DNA of 64,000 bases from Acanthaster planci (taxonomy: Eukaryota; Echinodermata; Asteroidea; Valvatida; Acanthasteridae). Shown here piece after piece: positions 45,714 to 56,253 of this stretch; position 1 is the first letter of the stretch, and the number at the start of each line of letters is the position of its first letter. Location of the stretch: assembly GCF_001949145.1 (NCBI RefSeq), contig NW_019091364.1:1310691-1374690 (forward strand), written 5' to 3'. Both the position numbers and the translations under genes were made by a program. The notes under the pieces were generated by a model, which saw only the letters and a list, made by a program, of their open reading frames with translations, was not told where the DNA came from and did no database searches.

Positions 45714-46694
45714 TCAGTAAAAATGAGTAACATTCTGGCTGTGGGGCAAAATTACTATTCTTTTTATACAAACTAACTACAGTCTCGTTTTAAATAGTTT
45801 TCAAAACAATTAACCAAGATAAATAAGTTTTGTTCCTACATAACATATAAGGCTGTTAGGTACTTATGGGCACACAAACACTTTGAAATGAATTGAAGAA
45901 AAAGTGGAAAATAATTTCAAATAATTTCAAAACTAGGATTTTCATTGTTTCAATAAACCTTTTGACAAAATTGTACATATCATGAAAAAAAAAGCAGATG
46001 ACCTTTGACATTTTTTAATAGAAGTTACTGACAATAACTGGCCACTGTTAATTCTGGCTCAGTTCCGCATCTCTTGCCACACCTCTTCAAAGATTACATC
46101 ATTACAGTCTTATCATGATGCAGATCAAGTCCATGCATGATTTACTCGTATGCCCACAGTCTGAAAATCCAATTTGGCCTTTATCTCCAAGGAATTTATA
46201 AATGATTATTAACAACTTCCCAGAGTCCATTTTATGGGATGGCTTTGACAATAAGCAATGTGTGGATGAATCACTGGTACAAAATTGGAACAAGGTCATG
46301 GATCATGAAGTGACCATTTGTACTTCCTGAAGTAGATCAGCCCGTAGGCAGTAAGTTAAGGGGTAGATACAGCTGAGTTTTTTTTAAAGTGGAAATACGT
46401 GAGGGACAGGCCTGAGGGAGGAAGAAGAACAGATTTGGGGGAAGTGCCCCTCCACCATTTTCCCCCAAAAGACCATCTTTTTTATTTGAAGAGATCAGAA
46501 CTTACCGATGACAGAAAGCTGACAGTTTTTTTTTTTTGGAAAAGCATCAACAGACCGATCCAGTAAGCCACTGTCAACATGGGCACTTAAGACGTGCTCT
46601 TCTCCAGTGCCAACACCACATGTTCCATTTGAGGTGGGTCACGTGTGTATGGATAAATCACCATAAGCATAAATCACAGCAGTGATTGGCTTCA

Positions 46695-47014
46695 CCACTT
46701 GCTGCTGGGTGGTTTGAAAAAATGCAGTGCACATAATCGGGACTTTTCCCAAGATTTTTAGTTTTCAAAATTCTTCGAAAATTCATCATTTCAATTAATG
46801 GATGTTCACGCCCACACGAATTACTGTCTGGTGGCCACTCTAGTCTGACAGACAAAATCTACTGACGCCCGAGTATTTCAGCCAGGCCTGCAGCCTTGTA
46901 AAAAGAGCCCAGATTGCGCGGTGTTATGTAACTTTCTTTTGTTCACGAACCTGGCACTGTGCGCTGCTGACCTCTTTTCAATAGGGGCCAGATTAGCTTG
47001 CAGCGGTGCTGTGT
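46695..47014 (+). mobile_element. Diverged, truncated copy of the TTAA MITE
   Basis: Same orientation and order as the left half of the element at 62730-63325: CCACTTGCTGC at the left end, then TTCATCATTTC, TATTTCAGCCAGGCCTGCAG, AGCCCAGATTG and CTGCTGACCTCTTTTCAAT. Similarity stops near 47014 and no right terminus is visible. The left TTAA is degraded to TTCA. Confidence 0.75.
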
Positions 47015-47318
47015 ATACTCTGTCTATAAGCTTTCATCAGAATTTGACAGAAAATAGTGGAAAAGTTCCCTTGCTGCATGAGGCAAAGAAGCATCAAACT
47101 ATAAGTGGACGGAATGACTGGAAGGCGGTTGAAACAACTGACATCTGTCTCCTGGTATTGGGTAAAGTCTTTGAGGCCAAGGAGATATCGTGACAAGGCT
47201 AACTACTTGGAGGCTGTACTGACTAACAGAGTCTGATCCTTTGACACTTAACTCTCTCTCCCCGTGACCTTGTGCCAATCAACCAGCTGGTACCACTGTC
47301 ATTAGTGGCGTCAATTAC

Positions 47319-47337
47319 TGGGGCTGTTTGCCCCAGC
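47319..47337. repeat. Short GC hairpin
   Basis: CTGGGGC and GCCCCAG are perfectly inverted around a 5-base loop. Function unknown. Confidence 0.4.
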
Positions 47338-47642
47338 GCCGGTGCAGACCTTACCAAACAGGTTCAGGCAAGCAGAATAATACTTAAGTGCCTTGCAGTA
47401 AATACTTCGATGGCTCGATCGGGATTGGTGAGCAGAGGGGTTACACCGTGCCAAAATGACACATATCCAACTTGCCACTTCAGGCTATTTTAGTTGGCTT
47501 TTACTGAATTACTGCCTCGGATACTGAATATTAGTCTGCCAAGATTTAGTATGATAAAAGAAACCTGGAAATGACAACTCCCAAAAAAGGTGAGCTTGGC
47601 ACCCTCGAGGTTAGCTTCAAACCATCAAAAAAACAAGAAATA

Positions 47643-47648
47643 TTTATT
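47643..47648 (-). promoter_or_regulatory. PSMC3IP: Probable HOP2 polyadenylation signal
   Basis: AATAAA on the minus strand about 139 nt after the HOP2 stop codon, a typical distance for a short 3' UTR. Confidence 0.5.
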
Positions 47649-47786
47649 CCTGAGCCCTACAAAATAACTTCCACAAACAACTAGAATAATACAGCACAAC
47701 AGCTAGAACAAAAATCTTTCAGTATTTTGGTATTCCACTGAAAGCAATGTGAACCTACCTCTCTATTTCCATTCACACACTTCCCA

Positions 47787-47840
47787 TTAATCTGGAATGG
47801 TAACATTGTACTCTTCATCCGTCTCTAGTCCAACATCCTC
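47787..47840 (-). CDS. PSMC3IP: HOP2 last exon
   Basis: 54 nt ending in TAA (47787-47789), preceded by acceptor ttttaatattag. It encodes EDVGLETDEEYNVTIPD, matching the vertebrate C-terminus EEVGIETDEDYNV.LPD. Confidence 0.95.
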   Translation of the reverse strand, partial: EDVGLETDEEYNVTIPD

Positions 47841-50800
47841 CTAATATTAAAAAATGAAAGTGCCATCAGAAACATAAAAACTGTTATAAAACACCAGCAA
47901 ACCTCTTAGAGTTATTTTGAGTTTTAAAATGATGGAAATAAATTCAAATCGACAAACGGATCATAATTCATTGTGTTAGTATCTCACATTCGTTTTGTAC
48001 ACGAGATGTGACCTTGTTGCACTAAGCTGACAAATTGTACGCCTCACCGAAAGAAAAAAAATTACCAGAGTGGTTGCTTGTATTAAAGATACAAACAATC
48101 ACTGAATATGGAGGGTTTTGTCATCACAGCAATGAAATCAGCTCTGTTCTCGCTATAGCTAAAAATAACTCCCACACCACCCAAGAAGAACTGTCGGTGT
48201 CCGACTGTTGCATCTGACTCGGCTGGAACACAAGTTCTTTTTCTTTATTTTTCAGTCAAAAATAGTTATCAACTTACAAATAACTGCTTCTTGGTCTTGG
48301 GATAGCCTTCCAGAATTGCATTGACTATGTCCATTGTCTAGGAAGGAAACGAGCAATGAAAATCAGATATATGAAATTCAATGCCAAGCATCATATTATT
48401 TATTTTAATAAATGTGATTGAAGGGTTATTTCATATACAACTTTTTAAAAAGATAACATTTAATAAACTTGTTCCACTTGTTTTGAAGATGAGAAGACAC
48501 ATTTTTTCTTGAGTGCCTCTGTATTACATACCATCAATGTCTCATCTAGCCCATATGTCCTGAAGACTGGAAAAATGATTTGGACAGGCAGTTTTTCCTT
48601 GGCAAACACTTCACAAACCCCCATTGTTGACATTAATCTTAAACAGTGATGACCAAATGTTCACATTTCCATCCAAAAGACTGAAAGACTGGGCACAATA
48701 GAACTATAGGCTCAGATAGCACCAAGGGGTACCACCTCAAAGATCCAGTATCAAATTATAAATTTTATTGGTACTGGCCAGGTAGTTTTAACCTTTGCAG
48801 ATGTGGCAATCTTAGATGAAACCCCATTACCGTTCTTTTTCTTTTCTTCCACTCCTTGACATATTTGGTTTGACTGGAGTAGATTCTGTCCTTCTCTTCT
48901 GGCGTGACATGATTTGTGGCTGACTTGATCGTTGCCAACTTCTCCCGATTGGACTTGATCTGTCAATTCAACGAAGCCCAGCGGATTCAATCGAAAATCG
49001 TTACCCATTCCGATTCCCACTTCAATCAATTTAAATTGATAAGCCAGACATCAGTGAGTGGGAAGATTTTAGACAGGCCATTCACTCTTTGAAAGTGACG
49101 CTACACTATAAAAACTGGCACTCTCACTTTTTGTTACTCAGTACGCATAGGAAGAAATCTCAGTGTTCGGATCAAACTCACTGCAAGGGGTCAAAAGGTT
49201 GCCAGTATACTGCAGTACAGTCTCTTTTTCAAACCAGGCCAGCCTCACTCTTGTTTATGTGGATTAAAAGTATGATGTTATGGAATCCACAGATGAAAAG
49301 CTTGTCAGTGCAATCTGTGTTTCCTATTAAATTTACCAATGCCCTTAGGCTGATCTGTTAGTTTGCACTTCATGGTGGAAATCATAATTTAGGGGCTCAA
49401 ACGTTTCGGCAACATTCATCTGAATCATCTTGGGCAACCATTCGTGGCTGTTCTATCTTTAACAAAATGTCATTTCAGAAATGAGATTATCTGTGGATAT
49501 TGCCATGTCTTTATCCACTCGCAACTTGGAAATGCGACAGAAAGTGGAGATCACTACTCTCTAACATAGGAAAATGAGTAAGCGGCCAGGATCAGTAAGT
49601 TTCTAAAAAGGACAAAATGAGTAACAGGAAGAGAGACCGAGTGGATGGATGCAGAGAGGAAATCTTAAGACCTAATGGCACCGACAGGGTAGTCTTGGAG
49701 AGAGATGATATACTGAAATGTAGATTGGGAAATTGAAAACGAAATGCTGCCAAGTGGTTTTTCGGAGTTTACTGATACGAGTTAATGAGCATTGGCAGAC
49801 CTTTACCAAACTGATGCACATAAAACAGTTTGATGATCCTNNNNNNNNNNNNNNNNNNNNNNNNNNNNNNNNNNNNNNNNNNNNNNNNNNNNNNNNNNNN
49901 NNNNNNNNNNNNNNNNNNNNNNNNNNNNNNNNNNNNNNNNNNNNNNNNNNNNNNNNNNNNNNNNNNNNNNNNNNNNNNNNNNNNNNNNNNNNNNNNNNNN
50001 NNNNNNNNNNNNNNNNNNNNNNNNNNNNNNNNNNNNNNNNNNNNNNNNNNNNNNNNNNNNNNNNNNNNNNNNNNNNNNNNNNNNNNNNNNNNNNNNNNNN
50101 NNNNNNNNNNNNNNNNNNNNNNNNNNNNNNNNNNNNNNNNNNNNNNNNNNNNNNNNNNNNNNNNNNNNNNNNNNNNNNNNNNNNNNNNNNNNNNNNNNNN
50201 NNNNNNNNNNNNNNNNNNNNNNNNNNNNNNNNNNNNNNNNNNNNNNNNNNNNNNNNNNNNNNNNNNNNNNNNNNNNNNNNNNNNNNNNNNNNNNNNNNNN
50301 NNNNNNNNNNNNNNNNNNNNNNNNNNNNNNNNNNNNNNNNNNNNNNNNNNNNNNNNNNNNNAGCTACTTAAGCACAAAATTTGCTTTAAAAAACTTTGCT
50401 TAATAAACAAAGGTTACCAGCTCAAACTCTATCTGATAGTCATGCTAACAAAAAAACAGCTAACTACAATCCCAAAACAATCTACATAACATGGAGTTTT
50501 GGCTGGTTACCTGATTTATCAAGTAAGGTGTTTTTTTTGCGCTTAAAGCAAATTTCATGCTTAAGCAACTGTATGAAATTGGCCCCTGGGTATTATCCTG
50601 AAAGCAAGATGTAGTTCCGTCTGAGTAATAGGCCATGCAGAGAGTCTTAGGTGGCCGAGCTTTGGGTAGCACTTTCATTGCCATTATTGGCACACACATT
50701 TACCGAGGTGATGCTCCAATCACCAACACTGTTCATAATGTCATACTCAATCATACTCGTCACGGTCATGGTAACAGGTTTAACAAACTCCTTGTCACTG

Positions 50801-51544
50801 ATGCAGGACTGTCCCATCTACAGGGATTAAGGAGTGTTCCCCCGACCCGATTGTAAAATCAAAGTTTCATCCCACTTTTGGATCCCTTGTTATACTAGTA
50901 TCCTTGTCCAGAAAGTTCCAACATCGTCATCGTCGTCAATGCCATCAATACTGTCACCACTGTCATCATCCCCCCCTCCCGTTTGACGTTAAAGCTTATT
51001 ATTAAGGTCATTCACTGACCTTGTTCCTGCTGCTTGCAAGTACTTTGTGACTTCTGGAGTTTATCTTGGAGCTCCTTGATTTGGCTGTCCATAGTTTTCA
51101 ACTCTGATTCATTCACTTCAGGAAACTGGCTCTGCGTGTACATGTATGCGGAGAAAAATACCATAAAGTAAGTCTCGTTTTTCCTCCCGTCTCATACCGG
51201 CTTTTCTGTAGCCGTAGCCGTAACCTCTGAGGTTTAGTGTAAATGACATAGAAGTTTGTTAGGTTTGGCCAAAATCCAACAAGAAAATTAGAAAGTATGT
51301 GGTTTTCAGCGAGTGTTGCGTAATGGTTTTAGAGCAATTGGACCAAATGAGAAATCCCCCAAATGTAGTGATTGCTGCAGATAGAAGCATAACTGAATCA
51401 TCAATTCTTCACATGAAACAGGAGTAGATGTAGTTTTTGAGATGGGATAATTACCTGATCAGCCACATACACCTTCTGTTTCCCATAAACTTTTTCCTTG
51501 ATCTTTCCATTCTGAGCAAGATCCTCCAGTGCCCTAACAACAGC
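47787..51544 (-). CDS. PSMC3IP: HOP2/PSMC3IP orthologue, 3' five exons in view
   Basis: Gene for HOP2, which with MND1 forms the coiled-coil heterodimer that stimulates DMC1/RAD51 strand exchange in meiosis. Five exons on the minus strand: 51455-51544, 51020-51131, 48831-48959, 48278-48337 and 47787-47840, together 445 nt. They cover the second part of the N-terminal winged helix, the start of the coiled coil, the conserved EWKKRKR segment and the C-terminal ILEGYP...EDVGLETDEEYNV tail. Exon 2 ends at phase 1 while exon 3 starts at phase 0, so one exon (about 24 residues) is missing between them, most likely in the N gap at 49841-50361. The exon(s) for the first ~45 residues (start codon and RPYSxQDVF-type helix) were sought up to 64000 and not found. 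Convergent with RECK. Confidence 0.93.
47841..48277 (-). other. HOP2 intron (437 bp)
   Basis: AT-rich intron; nothing else recognised. Confidence 0.8.
48278..48337 (-). CDS. PSMC3IP: HOP2 exon with ILEGYPKTKKQ
   Basis: 60 nt, phase 0 both ends; acceptor tttccttcctag, donor GTAAGT. It encodes TMDIVNAILEGYPKTKKQLF, matching vertebrate DAILEGYPKSKKQFF. Confidence 0.96.
48338..48830 (-). other. HOP2 intron (493 bp)
   Basis: Nothing recognised beyond splice sites. Confidence 0.8.
48831..48959 (-). CDS. PSMC3IP: HOP2 exon with ATNHVTPEEK and KEWKKRKR
   Basis: 129 nt, phase 0 both ends; acceptor cgttgaattgacag, donor GTAATG. It contains IKSATNHVTPEEKDRIYSSQ and YVKEWKKRKR, matching the vertebrate segment IKAATNHVTPEEKEQVYRER ... 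WRKRKR. Confidence 0.95.
49841..50361. other. Assembly gap (521 N)
   Basis: Run of N. The length may be an estimate by the assembler. Open frames through it are artefacts. Confidence 1.
50362..50590. mobile_element. Long foldback repeat cut by the gap
   Basis: The left arm (CTACTTAAGCACAAAATTTG, then CTTAATAAACAAAGGTTACC and AGCTCAAACTC) reappears inverted on the right (CTTAAGCATGAAATTTGCTT, then TTGATAAATCAGGTAACC and AGCCAAAACTC when read on the minus strand). The right end is near 50590 (CCCAGGGGCCAATTTCATAC on the minus strand). The matching left end falls in the N run. Arms of about 100 bp with a short middle make it a foldback MITE that would hamper assembly. Confidence 0.75.
51020..51131 (-). 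CDS. PSMC3IP: HOP2 exon, start of coiled coil
   Basis: 112 nt, phase 0 to phase 1; acceptor ..tacacgcag, donor GTCAGT. It begins SQFPEVNESELKTMDSQIKE and continues with heptad-like LQDKLQKSQSTCKQQEQ, matching vertebrate DQFD..SDADLQVLDGKI ... LQQSCRYMEAE. Confidence 0.92.
51132..51454 (-). other. HOP2 intron (323 bp)
   Basis: Nothing recognised beyond splice sites. Confidence 0.8.
51455..51544 (-). CDS. PSMC3IP: HOP2 exon, end of winged helix
   Basis: 90 nt, phase 0 both ends; acceptor ctgttttttcag, donor GTAATT. It includes AVVRALEDLAQNGKIKEKVY and GKQKVYVADQ, matching vertebrate VVKTLEQLAQQGKIKEK.YGKQKIYFADQ, the most diagnostic part of HOP2. Confidence 0.97.
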
Positions 51545-54500
51545 CTGAAAAAACAGTAAAAATATATAGCTGTTGACAATTTATCATAAGCACTTCTGGT
51601 ATTTTTTTCCAACACTGTAAACTTTGGATCAGACATTCTGCACCTGCTGTCATCATTCACATTACTCTCCTTCTTACCAGGGCAAATTTTCAAAGTCCAC
51701 CTGAAGCATATATGATTTTTGATTCACCCTGTACATATGGGTCACATGTCTGAATAAAAGCTTGGAATAAAAGTGTCTGTCTAGTGGCTGAGCGGAAACG
51801 GCCAAATGGTCCAGCAGACAAGGGGTCAAGAGGAAGTTTTGATAATTGGGGGAGGTTGCTGGGTGGAGATTGTAAAGTAAGCAAAACTTGGCAAGCGAAC
51901 ATGCAGCACCCACCTGTTCCTTTTGTAACAATTAAGTTGGAATTTGCAGTATGTTTCTGCGGATGGTAACAAAGAGAAATGGGAAACTACCATAGAAGGG
52001 TAGCTTTGGGTGGTCAATCACACCCTTAATTCCACCTCAACATGGAGGCAGAAATCTTACTGATTATTATTAACTTTTACATTAAAGCAAATATCTAAAA
52101 AAGTTCTTTCCTGAAATGGCACCATACAATTTGCCCAATATAATTTCTTTCTTCGAGCTTTTAATCTTTTTGAGCTGGTCTCAACACCAGACATATCCCT
52201 GAATTTCTTGGATTTTCAACAGCTCAACTATCCCTCGTAGTCTTAATAAAAAAATAGATCTATCAATTAGTTGTGTTCTCGGTGTTCAGGTTTCCTGCAG
52301 TACTGAGTTGATCTGAACCGAGACAGATAGAAAACTGAGATAATTAACCAAACCACCTGTCCTCGTTTTCAGACCCACAAAATGGTACTGGTAGGCTAAC
52401 CTGTTTAAACCTCTGACAACCAGAGGCACTTTACTTGATACTTTGAAATGGAATATAATCAGCATGAACTTGTGCAATCAATCACTAAGCACATAAGCCT
52501 GTGTATGCTTCCTTGCCTGGAATGGTCTTGTTGATTATTGGGTAATACATCATGTGTCATGCATTTGGCCAACAGCTGGCCCTAGCTTTTGACAAACACA
52601 TAATTCTACATGATAAGAGTAATGAGTGAATATACATTCTTGTCGAACACCGGAGATTCAAAATGACCTGACAACGTACAAGTACATAAAAAAAATTTAG
52701 GAAAAATGTTGTGCTTCCTTCAGACTGCATCTGGCAAAGGTCAATTGGAGAGCGTCCTCGTAAGAGAAGACATGCCAGTGCTGGTTTGAAAAGGCCAAGG
52801 GGCTTTTTGGCAGGTTGTGAATAAAAGAAAAACTGCAATGGCATTTTAGCAGGCAGTCATGGGAACTTTTTTAGTCCATAAGTTTTAGTCCACTGTCCAT
52901 TTACAATGTAGTCCGATGATAAATAATCAAGGCGACAAAATGCAAAGCAACATAAGACCTGTTCATTGTTTCAACAATTCCAATTCCAATTCCTGATGCC
53001 ACAGGCATTTAATGTCAACTTTAGTCTGAAGAATGTCTAAGGCAAAACTGGCACTGTCCTATTCCTTACATGTGAGCGGCAGTAAACGCACCACAAACTT
53101 TCTACCTTTACACACAAGGAAGGAACAAATTTCTGCTGCTAAAAGAAGAGAACTCAGGGTCATAGTTATTAGGGATGATCCAAGGAGAAGGGAACAGGTG
53201 GTTTGAAATGGAGAATCAATGAGTTTTCACTTCCAGCGTGTGGCTAACTTTAAAACGTTCTATTTCCATTTGGCACATTCAAACAATTTTTTCTCACTTT
53301 TATATAAACTGATTGTAATGTGTAAGAAATGATTTCATTTTTCATGACTTAGATTTCCATGGTTTTAGCAAATTGTCATTAACCTGCCTTTACATGCTGG
53401 CTGAGAAACATGTTCCAGTTCACCACATTTGACAGCAGCTTGTTTGTACTAACTGATCAAATTAATGACTGGGAATCGAGATCATTGATCAAGTGGCTCC
53501 CAAAGTTTTACACATAATCTTTTGGATACCACCTATTGATGAAGGAGACACCAAAGGTGTTGGTTCAGCATATAGCATTAACTGAATGAATAACTATTTA
53601 CCCAATGCAGGCATTTCTAACACTTACTGCTGGATGCATATTAAACAATTGTGCATAGTTAACACATGCTTTTTTACACACCAATGCCTGAAACCAGCTA
53701 TAAAAACCTGATTTGTGAACAAGATTTTAGCAGTATGTACAATCATTAATTCCCCTGTTTAATAATGTGAAATCAACTTGAAATGTTAATGTTTCAGTTT
53801 CCAGATATAAGTACATGTATATATGTTAAACAGCAGTTGTGCTATACAAAACGAATAAGTATGCATCTCACGGTTGTCTTTCTAAAGTGCGACCCAGATG
53901 AACTCAATTTCATCACGGTAAAGTGAACCAATTAACCAACAGCCAGGCCAGGACCATCTGTAGTATGTATGGCGTGAAAACACAAGGGTGCGACCGTGTA
54001 TAACCTGATTGAATTTCTGGGTGTACCTGGTAGCATAATTTCATAATTGGGGCGTAACTTGGAGTGCGATGAAAGAGAGGAAACACAACACTATGAATAG
54101 CAGGAAGTGTGGCAGTAAAGTTTGGCATCTATGACCCATGAGGGCAATATATACCCCCCTCCCAATGGATTATAGAAATCCTTTGACCTTGTGCAGCTAG
54201 CCTACATGTACATTACTGTGGTTCCCCCTCCAACACACTAACTGTATAACACTTCAGCACTGAAGTTTGTTGGTTTCAGTTATAAAACCAGTAGGCTGTC
54301 TTTTGCTCGAGAACGTGGTGAATGCATTCAGGAGTTTTATGGTACAATCACCAAGATCAGTTTGCTAAAAGACAAGGACAATTACCAAAGAATAACAGTG
54401 GAATGGAAAAGGGTACATTGGACCAGAAAATAAACCAGTTGTGAGGTGTGGTTTCAGGTACATGTAGTTACTGGTCTGTGAGCTGTTACCATTTATGTAA

Positions 54501-54573
54501 TTTGGTTCAACTACTACAATAATTTTGAGAAACAAAAAAAATGAACAGTTGCACACAGGTGTACATGTACATT

Positions 54574-54683
54574 GTAGGTGCAGGGTTCCCCTCCATCATT
54601 GAGTATGTACACATACATGCATACTGTGGGTGCAGGGTTCCCCTTCAATCGTTGAGTATGTACACATACATGTACATGTATAC
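54574..54683 (+). repeat. 52-bp tandem duplication with TACATGTA words
   Basis: TGTAGGTGCAGGGTTCCCCT and the following bases are repeated 52 bp later, with a few changes, including GAGTATGTACACATACATG. The second copy ends with an extra run of TACATG units. Confidence 0.85.
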
Positions 54684-55737
54684 TGAGCTTGACAATGTAC
54701 ATGCACCTGTACCTTTTCAAGTTCATTCTCTGTACCCCTGATCTAAATGCCATACAAGTTGTGTGCACTGTATTTGATTTCCTCAAAGGGTTCAGGCCCA
54801 AATATGGTCCATCATTTCCATTCAAGTCTACCTGCTTAGTATCATACTCCTTGTCATAAGCATGCAGGGCTGTACATACATGTACAGTACCAGTTCACAT
54901 GACCAATTTTTCCTTTCAAACTGGACAGATTGAAATAGGCCTATAGCCCTGATGAGAGCTGCTTAGGAAGAACATACCTGTACCTACATATGGCCACATG
55001 ATGCAAATTAACATTTTATTCAACTGCTGAGCACAGGTGCCAGCATTTGGTTAGCAAAGAGAAATATTTATCAATAATAAGCAAAAATGGGTCACCAAAT
55101 TGAAATGACAGATAATTTGTGCTCAGCACTTAAGTTTGCTCATCATTATTTTCTGCCAAGTCCCTTCAAGAAACTCTCTGTATTTGACGCCGAGGCATCA
55201 GGTCCTCATGTGCAAGGCTTGTGCATTTTTGGACACACACTGTACATGTACATGGAGGAACAATGTCAAAGGAAGCTCGGCTAGACAAAGTTTTCTGTCC
55301 AAGATTCTTGTTTTCTTCCAATTAGGACAAAAGAGCAGATGGGGGACCTTAAAAAGCCCATGCCCCAACTTCATGCAGTCTCCCATTTTTTGAAAGGTGA
55401 TTTTGGAAAGAAAGGCCAAAAGAGCTCGGTTACATGAAAAAAAAAATCTAACTTTTGAACCCTCCCCTCAGGAAAGTTTGCTCCCCTACCCCTAATTGGT
55501 TCTGGATCTTCCCTTGCCAAGACAGTCTCATAGGTGGTAGGACAAGGAACAGCAGTACCAGATGGGTTCTCTTCGTGACTTGTGATCGGAAACGAGCATT
55601 TCCCCTTCTAATCTGTGAGGTGGAGAGTGTCCATTAAACACTTCCACCTGATGCATCAATTACTCATCCTGGGCAGATAGGTAACAATGATGAAAGGTAC
55701 CACTTTAAAGGCCCAAGTTACGATACTGGTTTGCACT

Positions 55738-55830
55738 GCATTCTTACACGACTGGGCTTGAACCCACAATCTGTAGATTTATCCTCAAGACTCTCAGTTT
55801 GATCTTCCAAACCACAAGGTCACTGTCAAT
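55738..55830 (-). repeat. Possible tRNA-derived SINE relic
   Basis: GACTGGGCTTGAACCCACAA, followed by CTCAAGACTC and CCAAACCACAAGGTCACTG, resembles the reverse reading of a degraded tRNA promoter region, as seen in tRNA-derived SINEs. It does not fold into an acceptable tRNA and no SINE tail was identified. A similar fragment (TGGGATTTGAACCATTCAGA) is near 59864. Confidence 0.3.
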
Positions 55831-56253
55831 GCTGTTTTACTAGTGCACTAATCATCCCTAATGACTAGCCAAGCTTAAATACAGTAGCCAAACATCTCCT
55901 CACGCATACATGTACATCAACGTAAAGAACCACTGACCTGCAAAATACATGAAATTTGAAAAAAGTTACAATCATCTATATTTTTTTTTAAATACACTCA
56001 TCCCCAAAAAGCATTTTCTGTAAGCAAAACCTGGTCAAGCAAAATTACACTGTATATTTTATATTGTACAAGTGACTCTGAATGCATCAACACTGCATGC
56101 CGTACACGCACACAACACTACTATATTTACAAACTCTGATCTGCATTTGTTGTCATACAAATAATTACATCCACAAATTCCACATGTGCAGTACATGTCT
56201 TCAGAACTGCATAGAAATCTACTGTTCGTTTATCAAACAAATGATATTTATGA

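Larger units (their letters stand above)
45096..47786. other. Intergenic region between convergent RECK and HOP2
   Basis: No supported gene. Contains a 26-bp tandem duplication (45662-45713), a diverged repeat copy (46695-47014), a 7-bp GC hairpin (47319-47337) and the presumed HOP2 polyadenylation signal. Confidence 0.7.
48960..51019 (-). other. HOP2 intronic interval with assembly gap
   Basis: Interval between two HOP2 exons whose phases do not match (phase 1 to phase 0), so it should contain one unseen exon. It includes the 521-base N run at 49841-50361 and a foldback repeat right beside it (50362-50590). The visible bases hold no good candidate exon. Confidence 0.8.
51545..56253. other. 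Region between HOP2 exon and Ig receptor gene
   Basis: Expected to hold the HOP2 5' exons or the intron leading to them, but I could not find a match to the conserved first part of the winged helix. It contains a 52-bp tandem duplication (54574-54683), a possible tRNA-derived relic (55738-55830) and many ACATGT words. The open frames here show no domain. Confidence 0.65.

Noticed and set aside
49733-50489. Long open frames crossing the N run
   Set aside because: Artefacts of translating N.
50635-50856. 73-codon frame upstream of the HOP2 gap
   Set aside because: No resemblance to the missing HOP2 exon, wrong strand and no domain.
55738-55830. A functional tRNA gene
   Set aside because: Only the T-arm-like GGGCTTGAACCC is convincing; D-arm and anticodon pairing fail, so at most a SINE relic.
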